64,000 nucleotides of DNA from Terasakiella sp. SH-1 (GTDB lineage Bacteria > Pseudomonadota > Alphaproteobacteria > Rhodospirillales > Terasakiellaceae): positions 280,501-344,500 of the forward strand of contig NZ_CP038255.1 in assembly GCF_004564135.1 (NCBI RefSeq), written 5' to 3'. The translations under genes and the position numbers were made by a program. This document shows, in pieces, positions 42,843 to 51,199 of this stretch. Below the pieces are notes generated by a model. The model was not told where the DNA came from. It was given only the letters and a program-made list of their open reading frames with translations, and ran no database searches. How positions within the stretch are numbered: the stretch's first letter is position 1; each line of letters begins with the position of its first letter.

Positions 42843-43669
42843 TAGTGTCCGCCTCCCTCGTCAATGAAAGGAACCAGCGGGCGATAGGTTTCCAGACCCA
42901 GCTTCGGTGCGCTGTCGGTGATGGTTTTCTCGTTGAAATATTCAAAGCGCGGGAAGTTGGTGAAATCCGCCAAAATCTTCCAGGGGAATTTGGAAATCGC
43001 TGAATTATAAATGCGCAAGGACTCGTTATAATCCATACGACGCTGGGTAATCAGGTCTTCCATCTGTACCAAAGCGACCATGGCTTCGGTGTAGGTCTGG
43101 GCCGATTTAATATCCGGATATTTTTCCACAACCGCAAGCAAGCGACCAAGAGACGCTCCCATGTCATTAAGGTCCAGCCCATCTGCCCCATTGGCTTCGC
43201 CCACACCCAAAGCGCCTAAGCCCTTGGCCAGGTCCTTGTTTTTCCCCAAGGCATCTTTCACCGCTTCTGGCGGCAACACATCACCAGTTTTCTTGATGAT
43301 TTCCGTGCGCATCTTGGCGGTATAGGAGAAAATGGAATGTTCAAGCGACGCATGGTTCAGCGTCAGGTTGACCAGGTTGGAGAACAAGTCTTTGCGCCGT
43401 TGTAAGGCTGATTGCAGGTTCCCGGCCTTGGCCAGCACGTCTTCACGGAAAATAATGAAGTCGTTGAACTTGTAAAATAGTGTGCCGGAAAACAGCAAAA
43501 TCCCCAGTACCGAGACCAGAAACAGGGTTTTCACCCCTTTCATGGACGGCACGGAAAAGCGCGGTTCCGTCTCATCACGATAGAGCTGCGCCAGCATCGC
43601 TTCGGAGCGTTTGAGCCGTTGCAGTTCCTGAGACGGGGCCTGATTGCCGGTATTAAAGAAATTCACCAT
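42842..43669 (-). CDS. mamQ: Magnetosome protein MamQ (LemA family)
   Basis: A 275-residue protein with a cytoplasmic N terminus of about 45 residues, one membrane segment at about 48-68 and a LemA-type helical domain (AGNLQSALQRRKDLFSNLVNLT, then ESLRIYNSAISKFPWKIL). MamQ is essential for magnetosome vesicle formation. It lies between mamA and mamR as in the standard mamAB order. Confidence 0.94.
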   Translation of the reverse strand: MVNFFNTGNQAPSQELQRLKRSEAMLAQLYRDETEPRFSVPSMKGVKTLFLVSVLGILLFSGTLFYKFNDFIIFREDVLAKAGNLQSALQRRKDLFSNLVNLTLNHASLEHSIFSYTAKMRTEIIKKTGDVLPPEAVKDALGKNKDLAKGLGALGVGEANGADGLDLNDMGASLGRLLAVVEKYPDIKSAQTYTEAMVALVQMEDLITQRRMDYNESLRIYNSAISKFPWKILADFTNFPRFEYFNEKTITDSAPKLGLETYRPLVPFIDEGGGH

Positions 43670-43700
43670 GGTTCACACTAACCTTCGCTTTTAAAAGCGA

Positions 43701-44348
43701 TTACTCCCCACCGCCGAGCTCGTTGGCACGTTTGAAATGCGCCATGGCTGCTTCGTGATCATCCATCTGTTCAAAGGCATACCCCACGCTGCGGTGGATA
43801 CGCGCTTCATCCGGCTTGATCTCAAGCGCACTGAGGAAACATTCCACCGCGCGCTGATAGTTACCTGTATTGTCGTAAGCCACACCCAGACGATAGAGGA
43901 TATTGGCCGAGTTCGGCGTATCTTCAATGACTTTTTCCAACAAAGGGATGGCTTTTTCAAAATCTTCATTCTGAATGTAAGACAGGCCGAGCACGGTGGC
44001 GAGTTTGATATCGTCCTTATGTTCATCGCTGGCTTTTTCCAGAAGCTCGATCCCTTCATTGCGATGGCCGAGTTTAAGGTAGCACACGCCCAGATGCAGC
44101 ATGACTTCGCCGTCTTCCGGGTTGGATTTATAAAGCTGTTCCAGCAATTGGCCGGCACGCTGGTGCTTGCCGGCTTTCGCCAGATTGATGGCCTTGTCAC
44201 GGAAATATTCCATGCGCGTTTCATCATCGATGGTAAACAGGTCGTGGAAGCCCCCAACCAGTTTGGTGCCCAAACGTTTTAAGATGATCGCGGTATATTG
44301 AGCGTATTCTTCCGAACGCCCAACCAGGTCGCCTTTGATAATGCTCAT
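43701..44348 (-). CDS. mamA: Magnetosome-associated TPR protein MamA
   Basis: A 215-residue soluble protein made of about five tetratricopeptide repeats, for example AGKHQRAGQLLEQLYKSNPED, LGHRNEGIELLEKASDEHK and GNYQRAVECFLSALEIKPDE. It coats the magnetosome surface by self-assembly. It overlaps mamP by four bases (44345-44348). Confidence 0.95.
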   Translation of the reverse strand: MSIIKGDLVGRSEEYAQYTAIILKRLGTKLVGGFHDLFTIDDETRMEYFRDKAINLAKAGKHQRAGQLLEQLYKSNPEDGEVMLHLGVCYLKLGHRNEGIELLEKASDEHKDDIKLATVLGLSYIQNEDFEKAIPLLEKVIEDTPNSANILYRLGVAYDNTGNYQRAVECFLSALEIKPDEARIHRSVGYAFEQMDDHEAAMAHFKRANELGGGE

Positions 44349-45376
44349 GGGTTCTTTCCTTTTTGGTCTTTACGAATCAAATGACAGGCTTCACAGGGGC
44401 CACGGTCGCGGTGCGGGCGAATACCCTTAACCACAGTGGCATGATCGATAACGGGCGGCGGGACAGAGACCAAATCCGGGTCCGGGCTCAGCTCAAAACC
44501 ATCACCCACTGTGTGGCAATTGGTACAGACTCCGCGGTGCGGGTGCGGGCGCGGATCACCGGGCAGGATCATCGGTGCCCCTTCCACCTGTGCCATACCC
44601 AAATCCGGCTGGCCCATCATGACCAGGGTGAGCGTGCGCATGGGGAAGCGGCCGTCTTGCTTTTTCTTACCCGGACGCATGAGGCGCAGCTTCACATTGG
44701 TCTGGGTGCGCACTTCACGGGTCGCCATCTGGAATTCTTCAAGGGAGCTGACTTTGACATCGCCCACCTTATTGATGATATCACCTGCGAGAATACCGGC
44801 TTCGGCGGCGTTCAGCGTGACTTCACCGACCAGAATACCCGTCAGCCCCTTGGGATATTTAAGTTTGCGGCGCAGCTCATCGGTCCAGGCGCGGCTATCA
44901 AGGCCCTGCCAGTGCGCTTCAAACAGCTCCACCGTCTTGGGGATATAGTTTGGCGGCACCTCAGCCGCTTTTTCCGGCTGGATCAACTGGCTCAACGGCT
45001 TTTGAAACTGGATGGCCGGGCTGGATTGCGCCGCCATATCCGGCTGAACCGGGGCAGGCTGTGCCTGAGCTTGTTGCGGTGACTGAATGTTCACGTTCGG
45101 GCTCATCGGCTGAACCGCCCCTTGCACCGGGGACACCCCCACATTACCCTGAAGAGACGGGCTCTGATAGGCTGCCACAGGCGGAACCGCCGCCATGGAG
45201 GGTACAGAGGTCGAGCCTTGAGGCGCAGGAGAAGCAAGCGACGAAGAGGTCGCTGCAGAAGCCTGATCACCCGCCGCCTTCTTGCCAAAGCCGAAGCTGT
45301 CGACAAAAAACACAACAAGCAAAACAAGCAAAACTGCCCCTAACGTAAAACCAGCCAATATGACATTGCGTGTCAT
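44345..45376 (-). CDS. mamP: Magnetosome cytochrome MamP (PDZ and two magnetochrome domains)
   Basis: A 343-residue membrane-anchored protein, longer than the 270 or so residues of Magnetospirillum MamP because of a proline/glutamine-rich linker at about 40-140. One membrane segment at about 8-28. The PDZ domain spans about 165-255 (GILVGEVTLNAAEAGILAGDIINKVGDV). Two CxxCH sites are at Cys284-His288 and Cys328-His332, each preceded by a PHxHRG or PHRDRG segment. MamP oxidises Fe2+ and shapes the ferrous/ferric balance for magnetite. It is coupled to mamA and mamO (one-base gap). Confidence 0.95.
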   Translation of the reverse strand: MTRNVILAGFTLGAVLLVLLVVFFVDSFGFGKKAAGDQASAATSSSLASPAPQGSTSVPSMAAVPPVAAYQSPSLQGNVGVSPVQGAVQPMSPNVNIQSPQQAQAQPAPVQPDMAAQSSPAIQFQKPLSQLIQPEKAAEVPPNYIPKTVELFEAHWQGLDSRAWTDELRRKLKYPKGLTGILVGEVTLNAAEAGILAGDIINKVGDVKVSSLEEFQMATREVRTQTNVKLRLMRPGKKKQDGRFPMRTLTLVMMGQPDLGMAQVEGAPMILPGDPRPHPHRGVCTNCHTVGDGFELSPDPDLVSVPPPVIDHATVVKGIRPHRDRGPCEACHLIRKDQKGKNP

Positions 45377-45377
45377 C

Positions 45378-46424
45378 TTACTGGCCGCCTAAGCCCATAG
45401 TGTTCTGTGCTTTTTGCCACCAGGACTGTTGCTGTTGCACAGGCTGGCGCATTTGCTGCATCTGTTGAACAGGCATTTGTTGCATTTGCTGTTGCATGGC
45501 CATCGGTTGAGCCGTTGCGCCCATGCTAGGGCCCCAAGCCACAGGGGCAGCGGCAGGCGTCATTTGGCGAACTTGCGGGGCTGCAGGGGCTTGAACTTTG
45601 GGTTTAGCAACCTTAAAGCCAACCACATCCTGAAAGTGAGAGACAACCACGTGAGCGGGAACAATAAAGCCTTCAACCGTATTGTTTGCCCCGCTGAATG
45701 CCATGTTGACACCAACGATTTCACCACGATTGTTGATCAGCGGACCACCTGTTTGCTGCCAAGAGAAGATCGCATTGGTCGCAGCCAGTGATTTCATTGC
45801 CACACCACCTGCGTTGATGGTGTTGTTCAGGGATTGGATAGACCCGTTGTTGATCAGGATAGAGCCACTGTTGGTTTGACCCATGGCGATTACAGCAGAG
45901 TTCACACCAAGACCAGCCGTATCGGCCAGTGTGAAATATTGGAAACGTTCCGGTGTCAGAATTTTCAGGACAACCAGGTTATGTGCATCATGGGATTTCG
46001 CCACTTGGGCTTCATAACGTTTGATACCTTGCAGGGTACGTACATGAACGTCAATGTCTGTCAGACCCTTGATTGGATGAAGGGCTGTCAGAACATGACC
46101 TTTCGGGCTGACCAAGGCACCAGAAGACACCAGCGGCATATTGGCGCCAGCGGCACTAATACCAACGATACCTGGTGCCAAAGAATTTGCCAATTCCTGC
46201 GGGGAGGGGCCACCAGCATCACGAAACAGGAATTCAGGCACGCTCAGGTGCTGATATTTTTCAAAATGGTCATCATGTTTGTATCCGTTAAGGATCACAA
46301 AGCCCCAGACAAAGGTCAGGATGACCATGGAGGCAAAACCAAAGGCCAGACCACGCCACGGAGACGAACAGAAACCTTTTGTCCCGATCAAAGAACTATG
46401 TTCAAGTTTTTCGCTTAGTTTCAT
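45378..46424 (-). CDS. mamO: MamO-like degenerate trypsin-family protein, short form
   Basis: A 348-residue membrane-anchored trypsin-like protein in the mamN-O position, between mamM and mamP. One membrane segment at about 28-48, protease fold from about 75 to 260. The triad is not intact: His116 is present, the Asp position is Asn149 (after His148), and the serine position is Thr225 in QQTGGPLIN. MamO of Magnetospirillum is also a degenerate protease, with a metal-binding His pair. The C-terminal TauE-like transporter half of that protein (about 630 residues in all) is missing; the tail is Gln, Met and Pro rich. MamE is less likely: no CxxCH and no PDZ domain. Confidence 0.8.
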   Translation of the reverse strand: MKLSEKLEHSSLIGTKGFCSSPWRGLAFGFASMVILTFVWGFVILNGYKHDDHFEKYQHLSVPEFLFRDAGGPSPQELANSLAPGIVGISAAGANMPLVSSGALVSPKGHVLTALHPIKGLTDIDVHVRTLQGIKRYEAQVAKSHDAHNLVVLKILTPERFQYFTLADTAGLGVNSAVIAMGQTNSGSILINNGSIQSLNNTINAGGVAMKSLAATNAIFSWQQTGGPLINNRGEIVGVNMAFSGANNTVEGFIVPAHVVVSHFQDVVGFKVAKPKVQAPAAPQVRQMTPAAAPVAWGPSMGATAQPMAMQQQMQQMPVQQMQQMRQPVQQQQSWWQKAQNTMGLGGQ

Positions 46425-46485
46425 CTTTTAATACTCTACTGGCGTGTCTGTTTAAGTGTCAGTTGTTCGGTTGTACGCATCATTT

Positions 46486-47448
46486 TTAAGCCGTTCCACC
46501 TTGCGGTGCGGGACCCTCATCCAGCAAGCTCATGGCATCTGCGGCTTCTTCAGCAGCCGTGCTTTCCTTGCTGCCTTGTGCTTCAGCCTTGACCTGAATC
46601 GCGCCAATGCGTGCCACCGTATGGACAATGGTGTCTTTCACCTTATCGGCAATGGCCGTGGCCTCATCGACGGTGCAGTTTTCATCCACCCCGATGGTGA
46701 TTTCCGCAGAGATGTTCTGACCGATATAGCGTGTGCGCATTTCTTTGAGCTGCTTCACACCTTCCACACCCAGCACCAGATTGGTGAGGATTTTGCGTTT
46801 CGGCATGTCGATCTGACGGTCCATCAGGCCCATGACAGAATCTTTAAAGACATGGCCGCCCAAATGCATCAGGTGCAGGGTTTCCACCACAGCCACACCC
46901 GTATCAATCCAGGGCATATTGAGGTAATGTGCCCCAACGATCCCCACCGCAACCGCGCTTGAAGAAAAGGCATCGGCGTGATGATGTTTGGACAGGGTCT
47001 TGATTAGCGGGCTGTTGCTCTCATTAGCCGCACATTTGGAATAGGCATACATGACCACATTGACAACCGCACAAAGCACAGCGGTCCAAAGCGCGATTAG
47101 GTGCGGGGCTTCGTGGATATTATCGCCAAACAGCATGGAGATGGCGTAAACCAGCAAGAAGCCGGTGACGACGAGAAAGACCACACTGACAAAGAGGGAG
47201 AGGACAAATTCGATCTTGCCGTGGCCGTACGGGTGTTCCTTATCCAACGTCTGTTCAGACACCTTGCCGCCGACAATGACGAGAAGAGAGCTGACCACAT
47301 CTTTAAAGGAATACAGGGAATCGGCCAAGAGGGCGTGGGAACCGGAAACCAGCCCGACAAAAGCCTTGAGAAAAGTCAGCACGGTATTGACCACCAAGCC
47401 GACCCAGCCAATGGTTTTTATGCACTTACCGCATTTATCGTATTTCAT
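46486..47448 (-). CDS. mamM: Magnetosome iron transporter MamM (cation diffusion facilitator)
   Basis: A 320-residue CDF transporter matching MamM in length (about 318). Six membrane segments, motifs ALLADSLYSFKDVVSS, KEHPYGHGKIEF, NSPLIKTLSKHHHADAFSSS and GAHYLNMPWIDTGVA, and an acidic C terminus. MamM stabilises MamB and delivers iron into the vesicle. In the classical operon mamN follows; here the next gene is mamO. Confidence 0.95.
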   Translation of the reverse strand: MKYDKCGKCIKTIGWVGLVVNTVLTFLKAFVGLVSGSHALLADSLYSFKDVVSSLLVIVGGKVSEQTLDKEHPYGHGKIEFVLSLFVSVVFLVVTGFLLVYAISMLFGDNIHEAPHLIALWTAVLCAVVNVVMYAYSKCAANESNSPLIKTLSKHHHADAFSSSAVAVGIVGAHYLNMPWIDTGVAVVETLHLMHLGGHVFKDSVMGLMDRQIDMPKRKILTNLVLGVEGVKQLKEMRTRYIGQNISAEITIGVDENCTVDEATAIADKVKDTIVHTVARIGAIQVKAEAQGSKESTAAEEAADAMSLLDEGPAPQGGTA

Positions 47449-47512
47449 TCCCTAAAATCCTAAGTCTTTAAAGTCGTCTCAAAGGTCATTTGGAAACAAA
47501 GCAAACATCATC

Positions 47513-47743
47513 TCATTTGGGATGATATTCGATCTGTTCCCGGTTTTTCTTTTTCATTGTTATGCGCGCCACACTAAAGAGTGCCGCAATGAAGCCACTG
47601 AAAAAGGCCAGAGCAAGGACCAAAATCATCGGCATCTGCACAGGGGGCAAAAAGATCAAATCAATCACCACCGGCACATTGTTTTGCAGCGCAAATAACA
47701 AGATAGCAATCGCCAAGATCAAATATATGATCAGTTTTGCCAC
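47513..47743 (-). CDS. mamL: Magnetosome protein MamL
   Basis: A 76-residue protein with two membrane helices (about 3-20 and 38-59) and a basic C-terminal tail (RITMKKKNREQIEYHPK), matching MamL in size and layout; the fold is LapA-like. MamL is essential for making magnetosome vesicles, probably by membrane bending. The start is GTG at 47743 with GGAG upstream. Confidence 0.85.
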   Translation of the reverse strand: MAKLIIYLILAIAILLFALQNNVPVVIDLIFLPPVQMPMILVLALAFFSGFIAALFSVARITMKKKNREQIEYHPK

Positions 47744-47766
47744 GTTCTATTCTCCAACCAATATCT

Positions 47767-48159
47767 TCACGAGCCTTGCACAGGGGCGGGTTGCGAAGTC
47801 TGGTTTTCTTTGCGGATTTGCTGGATGATTTCAATGTCATCAATTTTTGGTTTGGTGCGCAGGTCATAGAGCTTTTGATACATAAAGGCACTCATGTCCG
47901 CGATCCCTTCGTGAATACCTTCACAGACCATAACATAGCCTGCCTCGGCATGGGGGGCGAGTTTTTGATGTGCTGTCATGCAGCCATCAATGACCACTTC
48001 CAATCCATCGCCGAGAACATTCACGACACCGTTAAACAAATCCTCAACAGGAATTTCCTGTTTTGCTTCTTCAGATGGACTCGGGGTCGCGACAGACATT
48101 GGGGCCTGTTCTGTTGCAAGGGCAGCAGTGGCCTGATGTTGCGGGGCGTCCGAGTTCAT
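47767..48159 (-). CDS. First gene of the mam operon, unknown function
   Basis: A 130-residue soluble protein. An N-terminal flexible region rich in Ala, Pro, Thr and Glu (about 1-38) is followed by a helical core with VEDLFNGVVNVLGDGLEVVIDGC and a C-terminal coil. I recognise no mam family. It sits 23 bases ahead of mamL, in the place where mamK or mamJ stand in other organisms, but it has no actin fold and no acidic repeats like MamJ. It may be a lineage-specific magnetosome protein. The ribosome site is weak; ATG 48099 is an alternative start. Confidence 0.6.
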   Translation of the reverse strand: MNSDAPQHQATAALATEQAPMSVATPSPSEEAKQEIPVEDLFNGVVNVLGDGLEVVIDGCMTAHQKLAPHAEAGYVMVCEGIHEGIADMSAFMYQKLYDLRTKPKIDDIEIIQQIRKENQTSQPAPVQGS

Positions 48160-48510
48160 AAATTCAATCCGACTGTATATATTACAAGTTCAAAATCTTT
48201 GAGTGATGGAATACCAGTGTAGTCTGATTTTGTCTAATAAAAAAGGTCCCTCAACTATCTGAATGTACAGTTTTCTTAGAAGTTATTAATGAGAATGAAT
48301 TGCAATAAATAATTTTAAAAAAGACTTTGTATGCTATCGACTTGAGATTATTATGGTATTCAAGATTGTAAGGGAATTTTCAAGCCTGAATTCTATTGCG
48401 AGATCAATAGCTTGATTGTCAGTCCTTATGATTGGTGCTAGAGTTATTTTAGCGATTCTAAGTTAGAGTCGTTCTGAATTTGATTTTAAACATATGGAAG
48501 TGTAGGAATC
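48160..48510. promoter_or_regulatory. Divergent promoter region between the mam operon and mamC
   Basis: A 351-base AT-rich gap feeding the mam operon (minus) and mamC (plus). It contains a Fur-box-like stretch at about 48288-48305, AATGAGAATGAATTGCAA, which reads TTGCAATTCATTCTCATT on the other strand; the same core TTGCAATTCATTCT occurs upstream of the iron transporter at 51074. No clear -35/-10 pairs could be picked on either strand. Confidence 0.5.
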
Positions 48511-48861
48511 ATGGCGTTTCAATTAGCCCCTTATTTGGCTCAAAGCGTTCCCGGTGTGGGGGCTTTGGGCGCGATTGTCGGTGGATCGGGTGCACTGGCA
48601 AAGAATCTTCAAAAACATAAAGCCGGTGAAATGGACACAAACGAAGTTGTTGTCGATACAGCGAAAGAAGCTGCTGGCGCAGGTGTTGCGACGGCTGTAA
48701 GTGCTTTTACCGTTGGTGTTGTTGGTGGCGGTCTGGCGGTTTCAGTTGGGACGGCCTTTGTTGCAGCGGTTGCAGGCAAGTATGTTTGGGATCGTGGTAT
48801 GGAATATATCGAAGGCGATAAGGATTTTGCCCCGATTCTCGATGAAGAAGCCCTGAAATAA
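48511..48861 (+). CDS. mamC: Magnetosome protein MamC (Mms13)
   Basis: A 116-residue protein with two membrane helices separated by a short loop, matching MamC in order and motifs: FQLAPYLAQSVPGVGALGAIVGG, DTAKEAAGAGVATAVSAF, and VVGGGLAVSVGTAFVAAVAGKYVWDRG. MamC is an abundant magnetosome membrane protein whose loop contacts magnetite. The expected partners mamD, mamF and mamG are not adjacent; mms6 lies opposite. It has its own terminator. Confidence 0.93.
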   Translation: MAFQLAPYLAQSVPGVGALGAIVGGSGALAKNLQKHKAGEMDTNEVVVDTAKEAAGAGVATAVSAFTVGVVGGGLAVSVGTAFVAAVAGKYVWDRGMEYIEGDKDFAPILDEEALK

Positions 48862-48885
48862 GAGCTGCTTTTATAAAAGAGTATT

Positions 48886-48920
48886 AAAAAGGGTCGCTGA
48901 ACATCAGCGGCCCTTTTTTT
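48886..48920 (+). terminator. Intrinsic terminator after mamC
   Basis: AAAAAGGGTCGCTGA pairs with TCAGCGGCCCTTTTT around an ACA loop with one G-U pair, and a T run follows. Confidence 0.92.
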
Positions 48921-48952
48921 GTGGGGCCACAAATGTTGGGAGTGTCGTAAAT

Positions 48953-48982
48953 AAAAAAGGCCCGAACGAGTCGGACCTTTTT
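48953..48982 (-). terminator. Intrinsic terminator after mms6
   Basis: On the minus strand AAAGGTCCGA pairs with TCGGGCCTTT around a CTCGT loop with a G-U pair, followed by a T run (A run at 48953-48958). It lies directly beyond the mms6 stop at 49018. Confidence 0.8.
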
Positions 48983-49017
48983 CTTTATTCTTTATAACGA
49001 ACGCTGTGTCAGAGAGT

Positions 49018-49470
49018 TTACACAGTGTCCGCCTTGATGGATGGTTCATCCAGAACAACGTTGGAACGGTGTTCGCTGTATTTTTTGTAAGCGAACCAAC
49101 CGCCAGCACCAACGCCAGCCAACAAGATAACCGGACCCCAGATGCCAAGACCCAGACCAAGGCCGAGACTTAAGCTTTTAGAGCAACCAGCCGCTGTACC
49201 AACAGCTGCTTTGGTTGTTGTCGAAGTACCTGTTGCAGCAACCGCATTTGTGCCCGCTTTTGCTGTTGCGATACCTTTGCCTGCACCCGCAGCTGCCAGT
49301 TTGGCTGTGCCTGCTTTGGCTGCAGCGCCGGCTTTGATCTTTGCCGCTGTTGCTGCTTTGGCTTTGGCCGCAGCAATCGCTTTTTGGTCGGCGATGGTTT
49401 CAAGACTGTCAGACATGGTCTGAATTTCTTGCGGCGTCATGCCACGAACGAGTTCATTTAATGGTAACAT
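49018..49470 (-). CDS. mms6: Magnetite-shaping protein Mms6
   Basis: A 150-residue protein. The N-terminal 100 residues are Ala, Lys and Thr rich (AAKAKAATAAKIKAGAAAKAG), as in full-length Mms6, and the C-terminal core has a glycine-leucine repeat GLGLGLGIWGPVILLAGVGAGG followed by a membrane helix and a short tail. In the Magnetospirillum protein this tail carries many acidic residues that bind iron; here it has few (EHRSNVVLDEPSIKADTV). I use ATG 49470; an in-frame ATG at 49491 is possible. Mms7/MamD shares the Gly-Leu repeat, so a hybrid assignment cannot be ruled out. Confidence 0.85.
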   Translation of the reverse strand: MLPLNELVRGMTPQEIQTMSDSLETIADQKAIAAAKAKAATAAKIKAGAAAKAGTAKLAAAGAGKGIATAKAGTNAVAATGTSTTTKAAVGTAAGCSKSLSLGLGLGLGIWGPVILLAGVGAGGWFAYKKYSEHRSNVVLDEPSIKADTV

Positions 49471-49564
49471 GGGTCCCCCGAAAAAAAACATACGCCCTTA
49501 TGCGCGAATAACCCTAAATTTATTAGAGTAATTTAAAAAAGTCAAGGGAACGAGTGAGTTATAA

Positions 49565-50962
49565 TTACAGTTGAGAGTTGTTCTTATTTGCTGACAAAAG
49601 CTCACGGCACATGACTTTTGAATGGCGCACCACAATATAAGTCAAGGGCATGAGGTGAATGATCAGCATGGTGCCAATCAAGATATCGCCAAGTGACCAG
49701 AGCGGACCAAGCGGCAGGAAGGGACCGACAAAGGTCACGCCTGCAAAGAAATAGCGGAAGTATTTGACATTGGTCCCGCCCAGGTATTCAAAACACCGTT
49801 CTGAAAAATGTGCCCAGTTGATAATGGTGGTGAAGGCAAAAACCACCAGACAGGCCGTGACCAGAATGCGTCCGATCTCACCTGTAAATTGGGTGAAGGA
49901 GGAAACGGTGAGAAAGGCCCCCGTTGTGTCCATCCACTGGTTTGCTGTTAAAACCACAAGTCCAGTGGTGGTGCAAACAATCAAGGTATCAACAACGGGA
50001 ACGGCGGCGGCTAACATGGAGCTTTGTGCTGGGCAGTCGCGGTTGGCCCCTTGCCAGAACGGCGCAATGCCGATGCCCGAGCCATGGGAGAAAATGCCGC
50101 GCGAAATGCCATATTGCAGGGTTTCCAGCACCGCATAACCAGCTACACCGCCTGCAATGGAATAAGGCTGAAAGGCATATTTAAAGACAGAACCCAAAGC
50201 TTCCAGTGTGTTGGCTTCGGTAAAGAGCAGGATAAACCAGCCACACAGCAGGTAGCCGACAATCATCCAGGGAGCCGTAATGGTGGAAAATTTCAAAATG
50301 CTTTTAAAACCACCAACAACGACCAAGGCAACAGCACTGCCGAGCAATAGGGCGACCCAGATGTTGGAAACTCCGATTTCACCTGAAATGGCATGGGCGA
50401 CCGAGTTGGCCTGAATCAGATTGGCGGTAACCATACCTTTGATCATAATCATAGCGGCCAGGGCAGTTGCCAGCCATCGCCAGTTTTTACCCAGCAGTTC
50501 CACAATATAAAACATGGGGGTGGCAAACAGATCATGTTCTTCATATTTTTTGGCGAGCTTAACGGCGAAAAAGACCGAACTCATGCGAAAGGACATACCG
50601 AGTAAGGCGGATACCCACATCCAGAAAAGGGCACCAGGGCCGCCAAGGTGAAGGGCAGTTCCCACACCTGCGAGATTGCCCACACCCACACTGGCCGATA
50701 GGGCAGCGATAAAGGCGGCATAATGGGCGACATGTTCGCCTTCATGATGTTTGCCTTCACGGCGCACATGCCAGAGCTTGGCAATGGTATTCCACACCCC
50801 ACGAATGGCGGCACCACGGGTCAGCACGACAAAAAGAAGGCCGAGTTCCAGATAGATAAAAACCAGAAACGGATTCCAGAGAATGGAGGCAATAGTTTCC
50901 ATGATATCCAAGCTGCCTTGAAGGTGGGGTTGAGGTGTCGTTTCAGATAGCTGATCTAGCAT
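49565..50962 (-). CDS. Sodium:alanine symporter family (AGCS) transporter
   Basis: A 465-residue integral membrane protein with about 10-11 membrane segments. AGCS motifs include ALSASVGVGNLAGVGTALHLGGPGALFWMWVSALLGMS and GISRGIFSHGSGIGIAPF, the binding-site regions of the family. It would import small amino acids such as alanine or glycine with Na+. It is monocistronic, on the mam-operon strand, and has no evident link to magnetosomes. Confidence 0.9.
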   Translation of the reverse strand: MLDQLSETTPQPHLQGSLDIMETIASILWNPFLVFIYLELGLLFVVLTRGAAIRGVWNTIAKLWHVRREGKHHEGEHVAHYAAFIAALSASVGVGNLAGVGTALHLGGPGALFWMWVSALLGMSFRMSSVFFAVKLAKKYEEHDLFATPMFYIVELLGKNWRWLATALAAMIMIKGMVTANLIQANSVAHAISGEIGVSNIWVALLLGSAVALVVVGGFKSILKFSTITAPWMIVGYLLCGWFILLFTEANTLEALGSVFKYAFQPYSIAGGVAGYAVLETLQYGISRGIFSHGSGIGIAPFWQGANRDCPAQSSMLAAAVPVVDTLIVCTTTGLVVLTANQWMDTTGAFLTVSSFTQFTGEIGRILVTACLVVFAFTTIINWAHFSERCFEYLGGTNVKYFRYFFAGVTFVGPFLPLGPLWSLGDILIGTMLIIHLMPLTYIVVRHSKVMCRELLSANKNNSQL

Positions 50963-51070
50963 ATGGTATGCAGGGAGGCAATCTGAATCCCGTATTTTCG
51001 CCTGTGTTGCAGCATATTATCGACTTATGTAATTAAGTTATTTATAATATTAAGAATTATTATCAAAAAT

Positions 51071-51090
51071 TACTTGCAATTCATTCTTAC
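51071..51090. promoter_or_regulatory. Fur-box-like site upstream of the iron ABC transporter
   Basis: TTGCAATTCATTCT lies at 51074-51087, about 115 bases before the binding-protein start, in an AT-rich gap. The same core appears reversed in the mam operon/mamC gap (about 48292-48305), and AATGAGAAT-like sequences also occur at 58122-58131. It is a plausible Fur or Irr operator for iron-controlled expression. Confidence 0.5.
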
Positions 51091-51199
51091 TAAGATTACA
51101 GGTTGATAATGGAATGAAGTGAATAGTATGCGCAACCCTGCATGACGCAAGGCGGCGTGCGGCTGTTCATGGATATTTGTATCTCATGGAGTTGGATGG

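Noticed and set aside
45378-46424. Assignment as MamE
   Set aside because: MamE has an intact protease triad, PDZ domains and CxxCH motifs; none of these is present here, and the position between mamM and mamP fits mamO.
47767-48159. Assignment as MamJ or MamK
   Set aside because: There is no actin-like fold for MamK, and no acidic repeat domain like that of MamJ; similarity is limited to position.
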